A stretch of DNA of 64,000 bases from Streptomyces sp. NBC_00457 (GTDB lineage: Bacteria; Actinomycetota; Actinomycetes; Streptomycetales; Streptomycetaceae). The DNA lies in assembly GCF_036014015.1 (NCBI RefSeq), contig NZ_CP107905.1:9424001-9488000 (forward strand), given 5' to 3'. This document shows, one piece after another, positions 8,701-16,030 of the stretch. Below the pieces are notes generated by a model that saw nothing but the letters and a program-made list of their open reading frames with translations, was not told the DNA's origin and ran no database searches. The first letter of the stretch is position 1. Every line of letters begins with the position of its first letter. The position numbers were made by a program, and so were the translations under genes.

Positions 8701-9611
8701 GTCGACTGGGCCGGGTAGCCCGCGCGGGCCGGGTTGCTCTGGTCGCAGCCCAGGAGCAGGCCACGCTCGCGGTGCCAGTCGGCGAGCGGGCGGAACAGGG
8801 CCTCTTCGGTGAGTTCCGCGCGGACCGCGTAGTAGTCGGCGCGGATCTTCGCCGCGTCGTCCGTGGTGCGGGTGCCGAACAGGGCCGGCAGGTGGTCGAG
8901 CAGGTCGTAGCCGCGCCGGGCGCGGAACTCCTCTGAGAAGCGGCGGCTCCAGGAGTTGGTGCCCGGCAGTTCGTCCTGGAAGCTGCCCGCGATGACGGTG
9001 CCCAGGTATTCCGGCACACGGCGGTCGTACTCGTGATGGACGGCGTCCATCAACGCGCCCACCGCGTGCGGGTCCAGGTAGTCGAACGCCGTGGGCACCG
9101 CGGTGACCAGCTGCACCTGGGTGCCGTCCGCGACCCCGACCGGATCAGGCAGGCGTCGGCCGCCGGCGTCGTAGGCGCCCACCAGGGTCTCGCCGTCCCG
9201 GAGAGCGACCGTCCCCCCGTGCACGGTCGCCGTGCGGGTGCGCAGGGCCAGGCCCGCGGCCTCGGGGTGCCGTCGGGTGACGCCGCCTTGGACGTTGGCG
9301 CCGGAGAACCCGATCTGGTCGTAGAACCACAGGCGCGTGCCGAGTCGGGCGGCGATCTCGCAGGCGTCGGTGAAGCGGGCCCACCACTCCTCGCCGAACC
9401 ACGCCGGTTCGTCGGCGCGGGCTCCGAAACTCGGTCCCGTCGGCGCCAGGTTGATCACCACGAGGTTGTGGACGCCGCCGTCCGCGAACGCCCGCATCTG
9501 CCATTCCAGGCGGTCACGGGTGACCTCGGCGCCCGACCACCACCACAAGGGGGTGGGGCCGAAGTCGCGGGGCGGATGCTCGAACAGCTGCTGAAGTTCT
9601 GGGGAGAGCAC
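5691..9611 (-). CDS. Large GH106-like glycoside hydrolase (putative alpha-L-rhamnosidase)
   Basis: A 1306-residue protein. The N-terminus (FEHPPRDFGPTPLWWWSG, about residues 10-27) followed by a DGGVHNLVVINLAP strand, YDQIGFSGANV and PEAAG resembles the start of GH106-type alpha-L-rhamnosidases. The C-terminus (about 1200-1300; DLGRVRGSVEVALDGEVVG, FCAPYRFALPGAAG, VYNTLAPYL) is a GH2-like galactose-binding sandwich that ends many of these enzymes. The middle contains glutamine-amidotransferase-like and beta-sandwich stretches. No export signal is visible, so it may act inside the cell on imported oligosaccharides. The start is GTG 9611, with GGAAGGA eight bases upstream. It is convergent with lacI and divergent from the MFS transporter, with an operator-like palindrome just before it. 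The substrate assignment is inference; another glycosidase activity cannot be excluded. Confidence 0.6.
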   Translation of the reverse strand: MLSPELQQLFEHPPRDFGPTPLWWWSGAEVTRDRLEWQMRAFADGGVHNLVVINLAPTGPSFGARADEPAWFGEEWWARFTDACEIAARLGTRLWFYDQIGFSGANVQGGVTRRHPEAAGLALRTRTATVHGGTVALRDGETLVGAYDAGGRRLPDPVGVADGTQVQLVTAVPTAFDYLDPHAVGALMDAVHHEYDRRVPEYLGTVIAGSFQDELPGTNSWSRRFSEEFRARRGYDLLDHLPALFGTRTTDDAAKIRADYYAVRAELTEEALFRPLADWHRERGLLLGCDQSNPARAGYPAQSTQLYTDYFRTHRWYSAAGSDHHGDAKVHSSMAHLYGHERVWIEAFHSSGWGGTLEDTYDWLLPFLRSGANLYNPHASYFGTAGGWFEWAPPATDWRQPYWKQYPAFSRAVARICSIMSWGSYEADVAVLHPTATMQSLLPLDAPVHHFGDGRLGAPHTDADETQRHYLDLCGTNDWRRPRAGALDLRRVSFDVIDDDSLQRAKAADGALRIRDLAYSAVLLPSASVLEEKTARRLTELLDAGGRVVVVGRPPVTAAGVVGDDSVVAALVSHPRLERARDAAAGAAAVADSAGHATGDVPLLVRRKGNAAVALVTGAFPDACVRERGARNHTTDPSRYARTSSVSVRAPVAEAEVWNPATGTRSPARVTVSEGGVSTIEVCLDGAPAVLVVWREGAPTSRAAVPPGSDEAVIDVSTGWQGRLIPTLDNRWGDLALPPGSSVAEPQIWDMEWTESEAPDAVWRRTRATYGNRVRLLSPVPAADAPEPLDAESVERVLDGELPLAPGWDVAVYSSSRGIPEPGGLLGTKGLVNEEFVRVPVPGGGTVARVRAIVETGHRGPADLHVATEAVKRVWWDGELLDTGRGYLASAPVTVARARHVLEYELSGAQSRPSTISAAADAPLGSYFCLSEPDGFAPRPRFMRLPDGVEPDGPVTYRARLRLPREGVRAVLVVGAAAAVTVLLDGAVVARQEKVEYYEADWGAVPMFFRHEVALGAGEHVLDVVTDGDREAVFVDLVAQSTALVSGAGWEAESGAWHGRTVEDTVRRGELQHCHAAVRSHPLPDTEWLGGPPVLGSRVLPLRTTDDVHASAQRFRFTVPAGTVSIDLPLEIPARVRVGNGAERPLDGQVLTLERPLGEPTELEVVTAPTALLRAGSAWRGPARVRTVPAPLALGDWSARGLGSWSGGVSYARVLDVPPGPDPVLDLGRVRGSVEVALDGEVVGEAFCAPYRFALPGAAGRTVRIEVTVYNTLAPYLAEATPTAWAFPSQLPSGVLGPVTLRTAGP

Positions 9612-9627
9612 GGGTGCGGTCCTTCCC

Positions 9628-9642
9628 CTAAAACGTTTTTAG
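9628..9642 (-). promoter_or_regulatory. Operator palindrome AAAACGTTTT before the large hydrolase
   Basis: CTAAAACGTTTTTAG (9628-9642) has a perfect central palindrome AAAACGTTTT (9630-9639) with a central CG, typical of LacI-family operators. It ends 17 bp before the GTG start of the minus-strand hydrolase, close to where transcription should begin, so a bound repressor would block it. Confidence 0.6.
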
Positions 9643-9738
9643 ATGGCCAATACGGTAGGGGACATGGAGGGTTCGCGCCATGGCCGTGGATGCGCCGGAC
9701 CCACCTGGCGGACATGCCACGGATATCTGCGCGGCATC

Positions 9739-9767
9739 TTGTTGGAACGTTTTTCGCGCCCTATATT
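9739..9767 (+). promoter_or_regulatory. MFS transporter promoter with operator in the spacer
   Basis: TTGTTG (9739-9744), a 17-bp spacer and TATATT (9762-9767) form a good sigma-70-type promoter 52 bp before the MFS start. The spacer holds GGAACGTTTTTC (9744-9755), related to the site at 9628-9642, in the right place for steric repression. Confidence 0.6.
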
Positions 9768-9818
9768 CTCTGCGATCCGGCCCGGAACCGCGATGTCACG
9801 AGACGACGGAGTCGCATC

Positions 9819-11099
9819 ATGGCCGAAGAACCCGTCCCCAAGCACCTGTGGAAGGCCGCGGCCCTGTCGGGCATGGCCTCCTACCTCGACGCCGGACTGA
9901 TCGTCAGCATCTCCGTGAACCTGGCCATCTACCGCGACAGTTACGACATGGGTGTGTGGATGGCCGGCGCGATCAGCGCGATCGTCACCATCTGCATCGC
10001 CGTCGGATCCCTGGTCGGCGGATGGCTCGCCGATCTGTTCGGGCGTCGCCGTGTCTACAACTGGGACATCTTCTGCTTCGCGGTGGGGGCGCTCGTCATC
10101 ACGCTGGCGCCCGACGACATCGTCCTCCTGATCGGCGTGCTCATCGCGGGACTCGCGGCGGGCGCCGACCTGCCGACGTCCCTGGCCGTGGTCTCGGACG
10201 CCGCCCCCGCCCGGGCCCGCGGACGTCTCGTGGCCTTCACCCAGGTCATGTGGATGCTGGGCATCACCGTGGCCATCTTCCTCGGCTTCGTCCTGTCCAC
10301 CACGGGCATGACCGGAGCCCGCATCATCACCGGCCAACTGGCCCTCGCCGCACTGGTCACCTGGCTGCTCCGCTCCCGGCTGAAGCTGTCGCCGGAGCAG
10401 GTCGCGGAGGAGGACCGGGCCGCCGCACAGCAGACGGAGGACGCGCCCGGCCCGCACGGCATCGCGTTGAAGAACGTGTGGACGCGGGCCGCCCTGCTGC
10501 CGATGGCCGCGACCTTCGTCTTCTACGTCACCTGGGGGCTCGGGGCCAACACCTTCGGCCAGTTCGGCACCTATCTGCTGGTCACCGTCAGCGACGCCTC
10601 ACAGAGCCTGGCCACCGGGATCAACCTGGCCTTCATCCCGATCGGGGTACTGCTGACCATCGCCTTCGTCCGCGTCGCCGACAGCCCCTGGCGCGACCGG
10701 CTGTTCTACGTGGCCGCCACCGTGCAGATCCTCGCCTTCGTGATCGCGTCCCTGACCGCCGGTGCCCTGGTCGGCATGCTCGTCTTCTTCGTCCTCTACC
10801 AGCTCTCCAACCCCTTCGCCGGCGAGGCGAATTACAAGGTCTGGTCGCAGCTCACCCTGCCCGCCGACACCCGCGGCACCACCCAGGGCCTCACCTACGC
10901 CCTGTCGCGCGGGGTGTTCGCGGTCGCGGCGTTCTTCACCCCTGCCCTGGTCGACTACAGCCCGGCCGTCCTGCTCTGGTCCATCACTGCCTGCATGGTG
11001 CTGGCCGCTTTCGCCGGCGCCTACATCGTCCGTGTCCTCGTCCCGCGTTCACCCAGCGCCGACCGCACCCGGAAGGACCTGCGGATCGCCAGCGCCTGA
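9819..11099 (+). CDS. MFS sugar transporter
   Basis: A 426-residue inner-membrane protein with about 12 hydrophobic segments and the major-facilitator signature GGWLADLFGRRRVYNW between helices 2 and 3. The R-x-R pattern after helix 4 (DAAPARARGRLVAF) points to the sugar-porter type. The start is ATG 9819 behind ACGGAG; upstream in-frame sequence lies on top of the promoter and is not coding. A 49-bp gap with a strong AAAGGAG separates it from the isomerase-like gene, so the two are probably cotranscribed from the promoter at 9739. The likely role is uptake of the mono- or disaccharide released by the neighbouring hydrolases. The exact sugar is unknown. Confidence 0.85.
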   Translation: MAEEPVPKHLWKAAALSGMASYLDAGLIVSISVNLAIYRDSYDMGVWMAGAISAIVTICIAVGSLVGGWLADLFGRRRVYNWDIFCFAVGALVITLAPDDIVLLIGVLIAGLAAGADLPTSLAVVSDAAPARARGRLVAFTQVMWMLGITVAIFLGFVLSTTGMTGARIITGQLALAALVTWLLRSRLKLSPEQVAEEDRAAAQQTEDAPGPHGIALKNVWTRAALLPMAATFVFYVTWGLGANTFGQFGTYLLVTVSDASQSLATGINLAFIPIGVLLTIAFVRVADSPWRDRLFYVAATVQILAFVIASLTAGALVGMLVFFVLYQLSNPFAGEANYKVWSQLTLPADTRGTTQGLTYALSRGVFAVAAFFTPALVDYSPAVLLWSITACMVLAAFAGAYIVRVLVPRSPSADRTRKDLRIASA

Positions 11100-11148
11100 G
11101 CCGGGGCCCACCCCGTCGGCGTACAAAGGAGCAAAGGAGCACCAGCCA

Positions 11149-12633
11149 ATGGCTACGACCGCCCCCACGACGGCAACGACCACGGGCCGCACCGCCGAAC
11201 GGGCCGCCCGGCTGCGTGAGTTGCTTCCCCCGGTGGCCCGGCGCCGCACCCGGATCGGACTCGTGGCCGGCGGACTCGGCACCTACTGGCCGCAGTTCCC
11301 CGGACTCCTCCCGCAACTGAAGGAGTCGGCGAGTTACGTCGCCGACCGCTTCCGGCAGATGGACGCGGAGGTGACCGACGTCGGGTTCATCTCCGACGCC
11401 GGGGAAGGCGCGGCGGCGGCCGAGAAGCTCCGCCAAGCGGACTGCGACCTGATCGTGCTGTTCCTGACGACGTATCTGACCTCGTCGATGGTGCTGCCGA
11501 TCGCCCAGCGCTCGCACGCCCCCGTCCTGGTCATCGACCTCCAGCCGACCGAGCGTATGGACCACGCGTCCTTCGACACCGGCGCCTGGCTGGCCTACTG
11601 CGGCCAGTGCCCGGTGCCCGAGGTCGGCAACGTCTTCCGCCGGGCCGGCATCCCGTTCCGGTCGGTCTCGGGCTGGCTGCGCCAGGAGAGCGCCTGGCGG
11701 CGCATCGAGCAGTGGATCCGGGCCGCGCACGTCCGCTCGGCCCTGCGGCACGCCCGGCATGGCCTCATGGGGCACCTGTATCCGGGGATGCTCGATGTGT
11801 CGACCGACCCCACGCTGCTGTCCACGACGTTCGGCTCGCACACGGAGGTGCTGGAGTTCGACGACCTGCGGCACCGGGTGGAGCAGGTGACGGAGGCGGA
11901 GACCCGCGAACGCATGGCGCTCGCGCGGCAGGTCTTCACCCTCGACGACAGTGTGGTGGACGAGGACTTCGCCTGGGGAGCGACCGTGTCGGTCGCCCTC
12001 GACCGGCTCGTGGACGACTTCGGCCTCGACACCCTCGCCTACTACCATCGCGGCCTCGGCGGGGAACTCCACGAGCGGCTCGGCGCCGGCATGATCCTCG
12101 GCGCCTCCTTGCTGACCGCGCGGGGCGTGCCCGCGGCCGGCGAGTACGAACTGCGCACCAGCGTCGCCCAGTTCGCCTCCCAGAGCGTGGGCTCCGGCGG
12201 CTCGTTCACCGAGATCCAGGCCCTGAACTTCGAGGACGGCGTGGTGGAGATGGGCCACGACGGCCCCGGCCACCTCGCCGTCAGCGCCCGCGACCCGCTG
12301 CTGCGCGGGCTGGGCGTCTACCACGGCAAGCGCGGCTGGGGTGTGAGCGTGGAGTTCGACGTCCAGCCCGGCCCTGTCACCCTCCTCGGCCTCGGCCAGG
12401 ACGCCGACGGCGGCCTGTCCTTCGTCACCTCCGAGGGCACCGTCGTCCCCGGACCGCTCCTGGAGATCGGCAACACCACCAGCCGGGTCGACTTCGGCCG
12501 GGACCCCGGCGAGTGGGTCGACGCATGGAGCGCCACGGGCGTCGGCCATCACTGGTCCCTGTCGGTCGGACACCACGCGGCGGACTTCAGGGCCGCGGCG
12601 AGTCTGCTGGGGATCGATCACCGGGGGGTGTGA
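11149..12633 (+). CDS. L-arabinose/L-fucose isomerase family protein
   Basis: A 494-residue cytoplasmic protein of the AraA/FucI superfamily. The N-terminal part (RIGLVAGGLGTYWPQFPGLL and DLIVLFLTTYLTSSMVLPI) has the Rossmann-like fold of these isomerases. The C-terminal GPLLEIGNTTSRVDF matches the GNT-S-R motif of arabinose isomerases. A linker rich in Thr/Ala occupies the first 15 residues. The start is ATG 11149 with AAAGGAGC ten bases before it. The position directly after a sugar transporter suggests that it converts the imported aldose to its ketose; L-rhamnose, L-fucose and L-arabinose are all possible given the adjacent hydrolases. No sugar kinase or aldolase is nearby, so later steps must be encoded elsewhere. 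A weak 7-bp hairpin (CGATCAC 12615-12621, GTGATCG 12630-12636) overlaps the stop codon. Confidence 0.75.
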   Translation: MATTAPTTATTTGRTAERAARLRELLPPVARRRTRIGLVAGGLGTYWPQFPGLLPQLKESASYVADRFRQMDAEVTDVGFISDAGEGAAAAEKLRQADCDLIVLFLTTYLTSSMVLPIAQRSHAPVLVIDLQPTERMDHASFDTGAWLAYCGQCPVPEVGNVFRRAGIPFRSVSGWLRQESAWRRIEQWIRAAHVRSALRHARHGLMGHLYPGMLDVSTDPTLLSTTFGSHTEVLEFDDLRHRVEQVTEAETRERMALARQVFTLDDSVVDEDFAWGATVSVALDRLVDDFGLDTLAYYHRGLGGELHERLGAGMILGASLLTARGVPAAGEYELRTSVAQFASQSVGSGGSFTEIQALNFEDGVVEMGHDGPGHLAVSARDPLLRGLGVYHGKRGWGVSVEFDVQPGPVTLLGLGQDADGGLSFVTSEGTVVPGPLLEIGNTTSRVDFGRDPGEWVDAWSATGVGHHWSLSVGHHAADFRAAASLLGIDHRGV

Positions 12634-12777
12634 TCGGGGGCGGGTGCGTACGTCCGCGGGACCGGCCCGGATCGTACGTGTCCACCGCCGTGCGGCCTTC
12701 CAGGGAACGGTTCGGTGCCCGTCAGGCGTCGTCCCTCTTCAGGGCACGGTGGCCGTGTCCGGAAGAGGAGTGACCGG

Positions 12778-13509
12778 GTGCATACGGATGGATTCGCCAA
12801 GTGGACGCAGCGGTTCGAGGACGAGCGGGAGCGCCGGAACGCTGAAGGGGACCCGGACTGGGGGCAAGGGGCGACGTTGCATCCGGCGCTTTCGGCGAGC
12901 GTTCAGCGCTTCCAGGTCGGCGAGGACGGTGACGGCGCCAACCTCGTCGCCAAAGCGGACCAGGCCGGTGACGCCGACTACGCGCGGGCGGTCCGGCTCT
13001 TCGTCGCCGAGGAACAGAACCACGCCCGTCTGCTCGCCCGGCTGCTGGCCGCGGGTGGCGTACCGACGCTGACCGGCCACTGGAGCGACACCGTCTTCGT
13101 ACGCTTGCGGCGACTCATGGGCCTGCGCCTGGAACTGCTGGTGCTGATGATCGCGGAAGTGGTGGCGCTGCGCTATTACCGTGCCCTGCGCGATGGCACC
13201 GACGACCCGCTCACGTCGGAGGTGGCGGGACGGATCCTCGCCGACGAGGAGCGCCATGTCCCGTTCCACTGCGAGCGACTGCACACCTCCCTGGCCGAAC
13301 TGCCCCGCCCGATACGCCGCCCGGTGATGGCCCTCTGGCGCGTGCTCCTCCTCGCGGTCTGCCTCGTCGTCGCCGTCGACCACGGCCCGGCACTGCGCCG
13401 ACTCGGCATCGGCCGCCTTCGTTTCGTGGCCGACGTCATGGCATCGGCCGACGCCGTGGTCTCCGCGGTGCTGGCACCCCGCCCGGACGCGTGGTCGAGC
13501 GCGCGCTGA
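12778..13509 (+). CDS. Ferritin-like superfamily protein
   Basis: A 243-residue helical protein. Possible di-iron ligands are E49, the EEQNH motif (residues 78-82), E127 in MIAEVVALRYY, and EERH (157-160), the spacing expected for a four-helix ferritin-like bundle. The last ~70 residues include a hydrophobic helix (about 185-200) that may attach it to the membrane. The start is GTG 12778, seven bases after GAGGAG. It stands alone between the isomerase and a PLP enzyme. Members of this group are found in oxidative-stress and lipid-hydroxylation contexts, but nothing here fixes a substrate. Confidence 0.65.
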   Translation: MHTDGFAKWTQRFEDERERRNAEGDPDWGQGATLHPALSASVQRFQVGEDGDGANLVAKADQAGDADYARAVRLFVAEEQNHARLLARLLAAGGVPTLTGHWSDTVFVRLRRLMGLRLELLVLMIAEVVALRYYRALRDGTDDPLTSEVAGRILADEERHVPFHCERLHTSLAELPRPIRRPVMALWRVLLLAVCLVVAVDHGPALRRLGIGRLRFVADVMASADAVVSAVLAPRPDAWSSAR

Positions 13510-13635
13510 CACCCAGGCTGCTCCTCGGGGAGCGGCGGTTCGCGTCGGCGGTGTCGTGAACTACCGTCGTCATCGCCTCGACGAGGTCCCGGTCGGCCGA
13601 ACCCCCGCCGTGCCCGAGCAGCGACAGGAGCTTCC

Positions 13636-14838
13636 GTGACGTACGACGTAGCCGCTCTCCGTGCGCAGTTCCCCGCCCTCAGCGCCGGGATCGCGCACTT
13701 CGACGGTCCCGGCGGCACACAGACACCCCGGCCGGTCATCGAGGCCATCGCCGACGCGCTGGCGCAGCCGCTGTCGAACCGGGGCCGGATCACCCCCGGG
13801 GAGCGCAATGCCGAGACCATCGTCACCGAGAGCCGCCGGGCCCTGGCGGACCTGCTGGGCGCGGAACCGGCCGGGATCGTCTTCGGCCGCAGCGCCACCC
13901 AGCTCACCTACGACGTCTCCCGCACCCTCGCCAAGACCTGGTCGCCCGGCGACGAGGTGATCGTCACCCGGCTCGACCACGACTCCAACATCCGCCCCTG
14001 GATCCAGGCCGCCGAGCAGGCCGGCGCCACCGTCCGGTGGGCCGACTTCAATCCCGCCACCGGCGAGCTGGGCGTCGAGGACATCCGTGCCGTGCTCTCC
14101 GAGCGGACCCGGCTCGTCGCGGTCACCGCCGCCTCCAACCTGATCGGCACACGGCCCGCGATCGCCGCGATATCCCGCGCGGTGCACGAGACCGGGGCGC
14201 TCCTCTACGTCGACGGCGTGCACCACACCGCCCACGCCCTGGTCGACGTCGAGCAGCTCGGCGCCGACTTCTACGTCTGCTCCCCGTACAAGTTCCTCGG
14301 CCCGCACCACGGCGTCCTCGCCGCCCGGCCCGAGCTGCTGGAGAGCCTGCACCCGGACAAGCTGCTGCCCTCGACGGACGCCGTCCCGGAACGTTTCGAA
14401 CTCGGCACACTGCCCTACGAGTTCCTCGCGGGCACCCGCGCCGCGGTCGACTTCCTCGCCGGCCTCGACACCGGCGCCACCGGTACGCGCCGCGAGCGGC
14501 TGGCCTCCGCGTTCGCGGCGCTGGAAGAGCACGAGAGGGTCCTGCGCGCGCGGATCGACAAGGGACTGTCCGCCCTGGAGCAGGTCACGGTGCACTCCCG
14601 CGCCGCCGACCGCACCCCCACCCTGCTGCTCACCTTCGAGGGCCACAGCACCGCCGACGCGTACGACTTCCTGGCGCAACGCGGTGTCCAGGCGCCCGCC
14701 GGTTCCTTCTATGCCCTCGAAGCGTCCCGCCGACTCGGCCTCTCAGACACCGGCGGCCTCCGCGTCGGCCTGGCGCCGTACAACAACACCGAGGACGTCG
14801 ACCGGCTCCTGGAGGGCCTGTCGGACTTCCTGACATGA
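13636..14838 (+). CDS. Cysteine desulfurase-like PLP enzyme (aminotransferase class V)
   Basis: A 400-residue fold-type I PLP enzyme. The early motif FDGPGGTQTP, the VTAASNLIG and LYVDGVHHTAH segments (Asp and His/Gln contacts to the cofactor) and SPYKFLGPHHG with the Schiff-base lysine are those of the cysteine-desulfurase-like subgroup. The catalytic cysteine loop of true IscS/SufS enzymes is not evident, so sulfur transfer is uncertain and a related lyase activity is possible. The start is GTG 13636, five bases after CAGGAG. It is apparently monocistronic and ends at a perfect hairpin. Confidence 0.8.
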   Translation: MTYDVAALRAQFPALSAGIAHFDGPGGTQTPRPVIEAIADALAQPLSNRGRITPGERNAETIVTESRRALADLLGAEPAGIVFGRSATQLTYDVSRTLAKTWSPGDEVIVTRLDHDSNIRPWIQAAEQAGATVRWADFNPATGELGVEDIRAVLSERTRLVAVTAASNLIGTRPAIAAISRAVHETGALLYVDGVHHTAHALVDVEQLGADFYVCSPYKFLGPHHGVLAARPELLESLHPDKLLPSTDAVPERFELGTLPYEFLAGTRAAVDFLAGLDTGATGTRRERLASAFAALEEHERVLRARIDKGLSALEQVTVHSRAADRTPTLLLTFEGHSTADAYDFLAQRGVQAPAGSFYALEASRRLGLSDTGGLRVGLAPYNNTEDVDRLLEGLSDFLT

Positions 14839-14840
14839 AA

Positions 14841-14877
14841 GATCCCGGCACCGGGCCTGAGGCCCGGTGCCGGGATC
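14841..14877. terminator. Perfect 17-bp hairpin between convergent genes
   Basis: GATCCCGGCACCGGGCC (14841-14857), loop TGA, GGCCCGGTGCCGGGATC (14861-14877). The stem is perfect and lies between the PLP enzyme and a minus-strand secreted protein, so it can stop transcription from both sides. Confidence 0.85.
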
Positions 14878-14916
14878 CGTTCTCTGCTCTCGGCCGCCTG
14901 CGCGACCGTACGGTGT

Positions 14917-15207
14917 TTAGAAGGCGCTGTTGCTGCAGCCCATCTCCGAGCCCAGGTGGGTGCCCTGGCTGCCCGAGGTGCCCTCGCCGTTGAGACCCTG
15001 GCCCAGCAGGCCGTTGAGGATCCCGACCTGGCCGAGGATGTCGAGGTTCAGGTCGTGCGACTTGCATTCGGTGCTCTGCAGGACGCTGTAGTTCCCGCCG
15101 CCCTTGCCGTGACCGTCGCCGCCGTTGGCGCTGGCGGTGCCGGCGCCCAGGAGCCCGACGCTGCTGAGAGCGGCGACCAGGACGGCAGCCTTGTGAAGCT
15201 TGTGCAT
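14917..15207 (-). CDS. Small secreted protein with two cysteines
   Basis: A 96-residue protein whose first 27 residues form a Sec signal peptide (KAAVLVAALSSVGLLGAG, cleavage after ASA). The mature part of about 69 residues is Gly/Asn-rich and contains ECKSHDLNLDILGQVGILNG and a C-terminal EMGCSNSAF, so a single disulfide between the two cysteines is possible. GGAGA precedes the ATG. It resembles small exported proteins common in Streptomyces, but I cannot name the family and no function is supported. It is divergent from another small exported protein at 15563. Confidence 0.75.
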   Translation of the reverse strand: MHKLHKAAVLVAALSSVGLLGAGTASANGGDGHGKGGGNYSVLQSTECKSHDLNLDILGQVGILNGLLGQGLNGEGTSGSQGTHLGSEMGCSNSAF

Positions 15208-15562
15208 GTCATCTCCGGTGAGTGAGGTGAGTACGATCCGTGGAAGATCGACTTCGTACTGTGACCGAAGATTAGAAGGAAAAGTGATTGGCGAGCCGGT
15301 GTGGCACGCCGGGCTTCGCGATCTCGCGGCGAAAGCACTCTGACGCCGTAACGCATGAGCGCCCCCCGGCTGCGCTCTCCTGACGGGTTGTCAGTTCGCG
15401 CCCGGCGTCGATGTCCGGCCCACGAGCGGCACTTGGGGCTCGCGTCTGATCCGACACGGCACGCGGATACGTCGGAGATCCAAAATCGGTCCGTTTTGTG
15501 TGCTTATGATCACATTACGTAACCAAGCGAGGGCAACTGCCCACGTAAGAAAGGGTCAAACT
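15208..15562. promoter_or_regulatory. 355-bp divergent intergenic region of two small secreted proteins
   Basis: No gene is visible. On the right, TATGAT (15505-15510) is a candidate -10 for the plus gene. The imperfect palindrome CAAAATCGG-T-CCGTTTTG (15481-15498) covers its -35 region, and the perfect palindrome TTACGTAA (15515-15522) lies just downstream of it. On the left, CTTCG (15252-15256) and CGAAG (15266-15270) form a short inverted repeat 45 bp before the minus gene. The middle is GC-rich and featureless. Confidence 0.45.
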
Positions 15563-15817
15563 ATGCGCAAGATTCAGCGAGTTGCGGTCGTGGCGGTAGC
15601 GATCGCGGGGCTGTCCACCCTCGGTGCCGGCGTCAGCTTCGCGGGCGGCCACGAGAAGGAGAAGGACGCCACGGACATCACCGCGGTGGCCGTCTCGCAG
15701 TCCAACGCCGTCGCTTCGTGGGACGCGCCGAACGGTGGCAAGCACGGCGACAAGGGTGGGCACGACACGCCGGAGCAGGCCATCGACCAGTTCGCCCTTC
15801 CCTACATCGCCCGCTAG
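15563..15817 (+). CDS. Small secreted charged protein
   Basis: An 84-residue protein with a clear Sec signal peptide (RVAVVAVAIAGLSTLGAG, cleavage after SFA near residue 27). The mature ~57 residues are rich in Lys, His, Gly and Asp (GGHEKEKD and GGKHGDKGGHD), with a short C-terminal FALPYIAR. There is no cysteine. The ATG at 15563 is preceded by AAAGGG at seven bases. The His/Asp clusters could bind metal ions, but this is only a compositional hint. No family is recognised. Confidence 0.65.
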   Translation: MRKIQRVAVVAVAIAGLSTLGAGVSFAGGHEKEKDATDITAVAVSQSNAVASWDAPNGGKHGDKGGHDTPEQAIDQFALPYIAR

Positions 15818-16004
15818 ACAGGCGGGGCGGGTGGCTTCGTACTCCGCCGCATAGCGGCCCCGTAAGTCGCAACACCCCCGTCAGCTCGGCCTCGACGGCC
15901 ATCGCAGCCCGGACGCGCAACAGCAGCCCCACCAGGGCGCGCGCCCGGGCTGCAGCTGTGCTCGGGGCCCGCTCGCTCGATGGTGCTCGGCGACGGTCGC
16001 ACAA

Positions 16005-16022
16005 CGCCGGCGAACGCCGGCG
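16005..16022 (-). terminator. Candidate hairpin after the helicase gene
   Basis: CGCCGGCG (16005-16012), AA, CGCCGGCG (16015-16022), just past the helicase stop on the minus strand. Both arms are self-complementary, so one hairpin or two smaller ones can form. The rest of 15818-16030 shows no supported gene. Confidence 0.4.
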
Positions 16023-16030
16023 CCAGGTGG

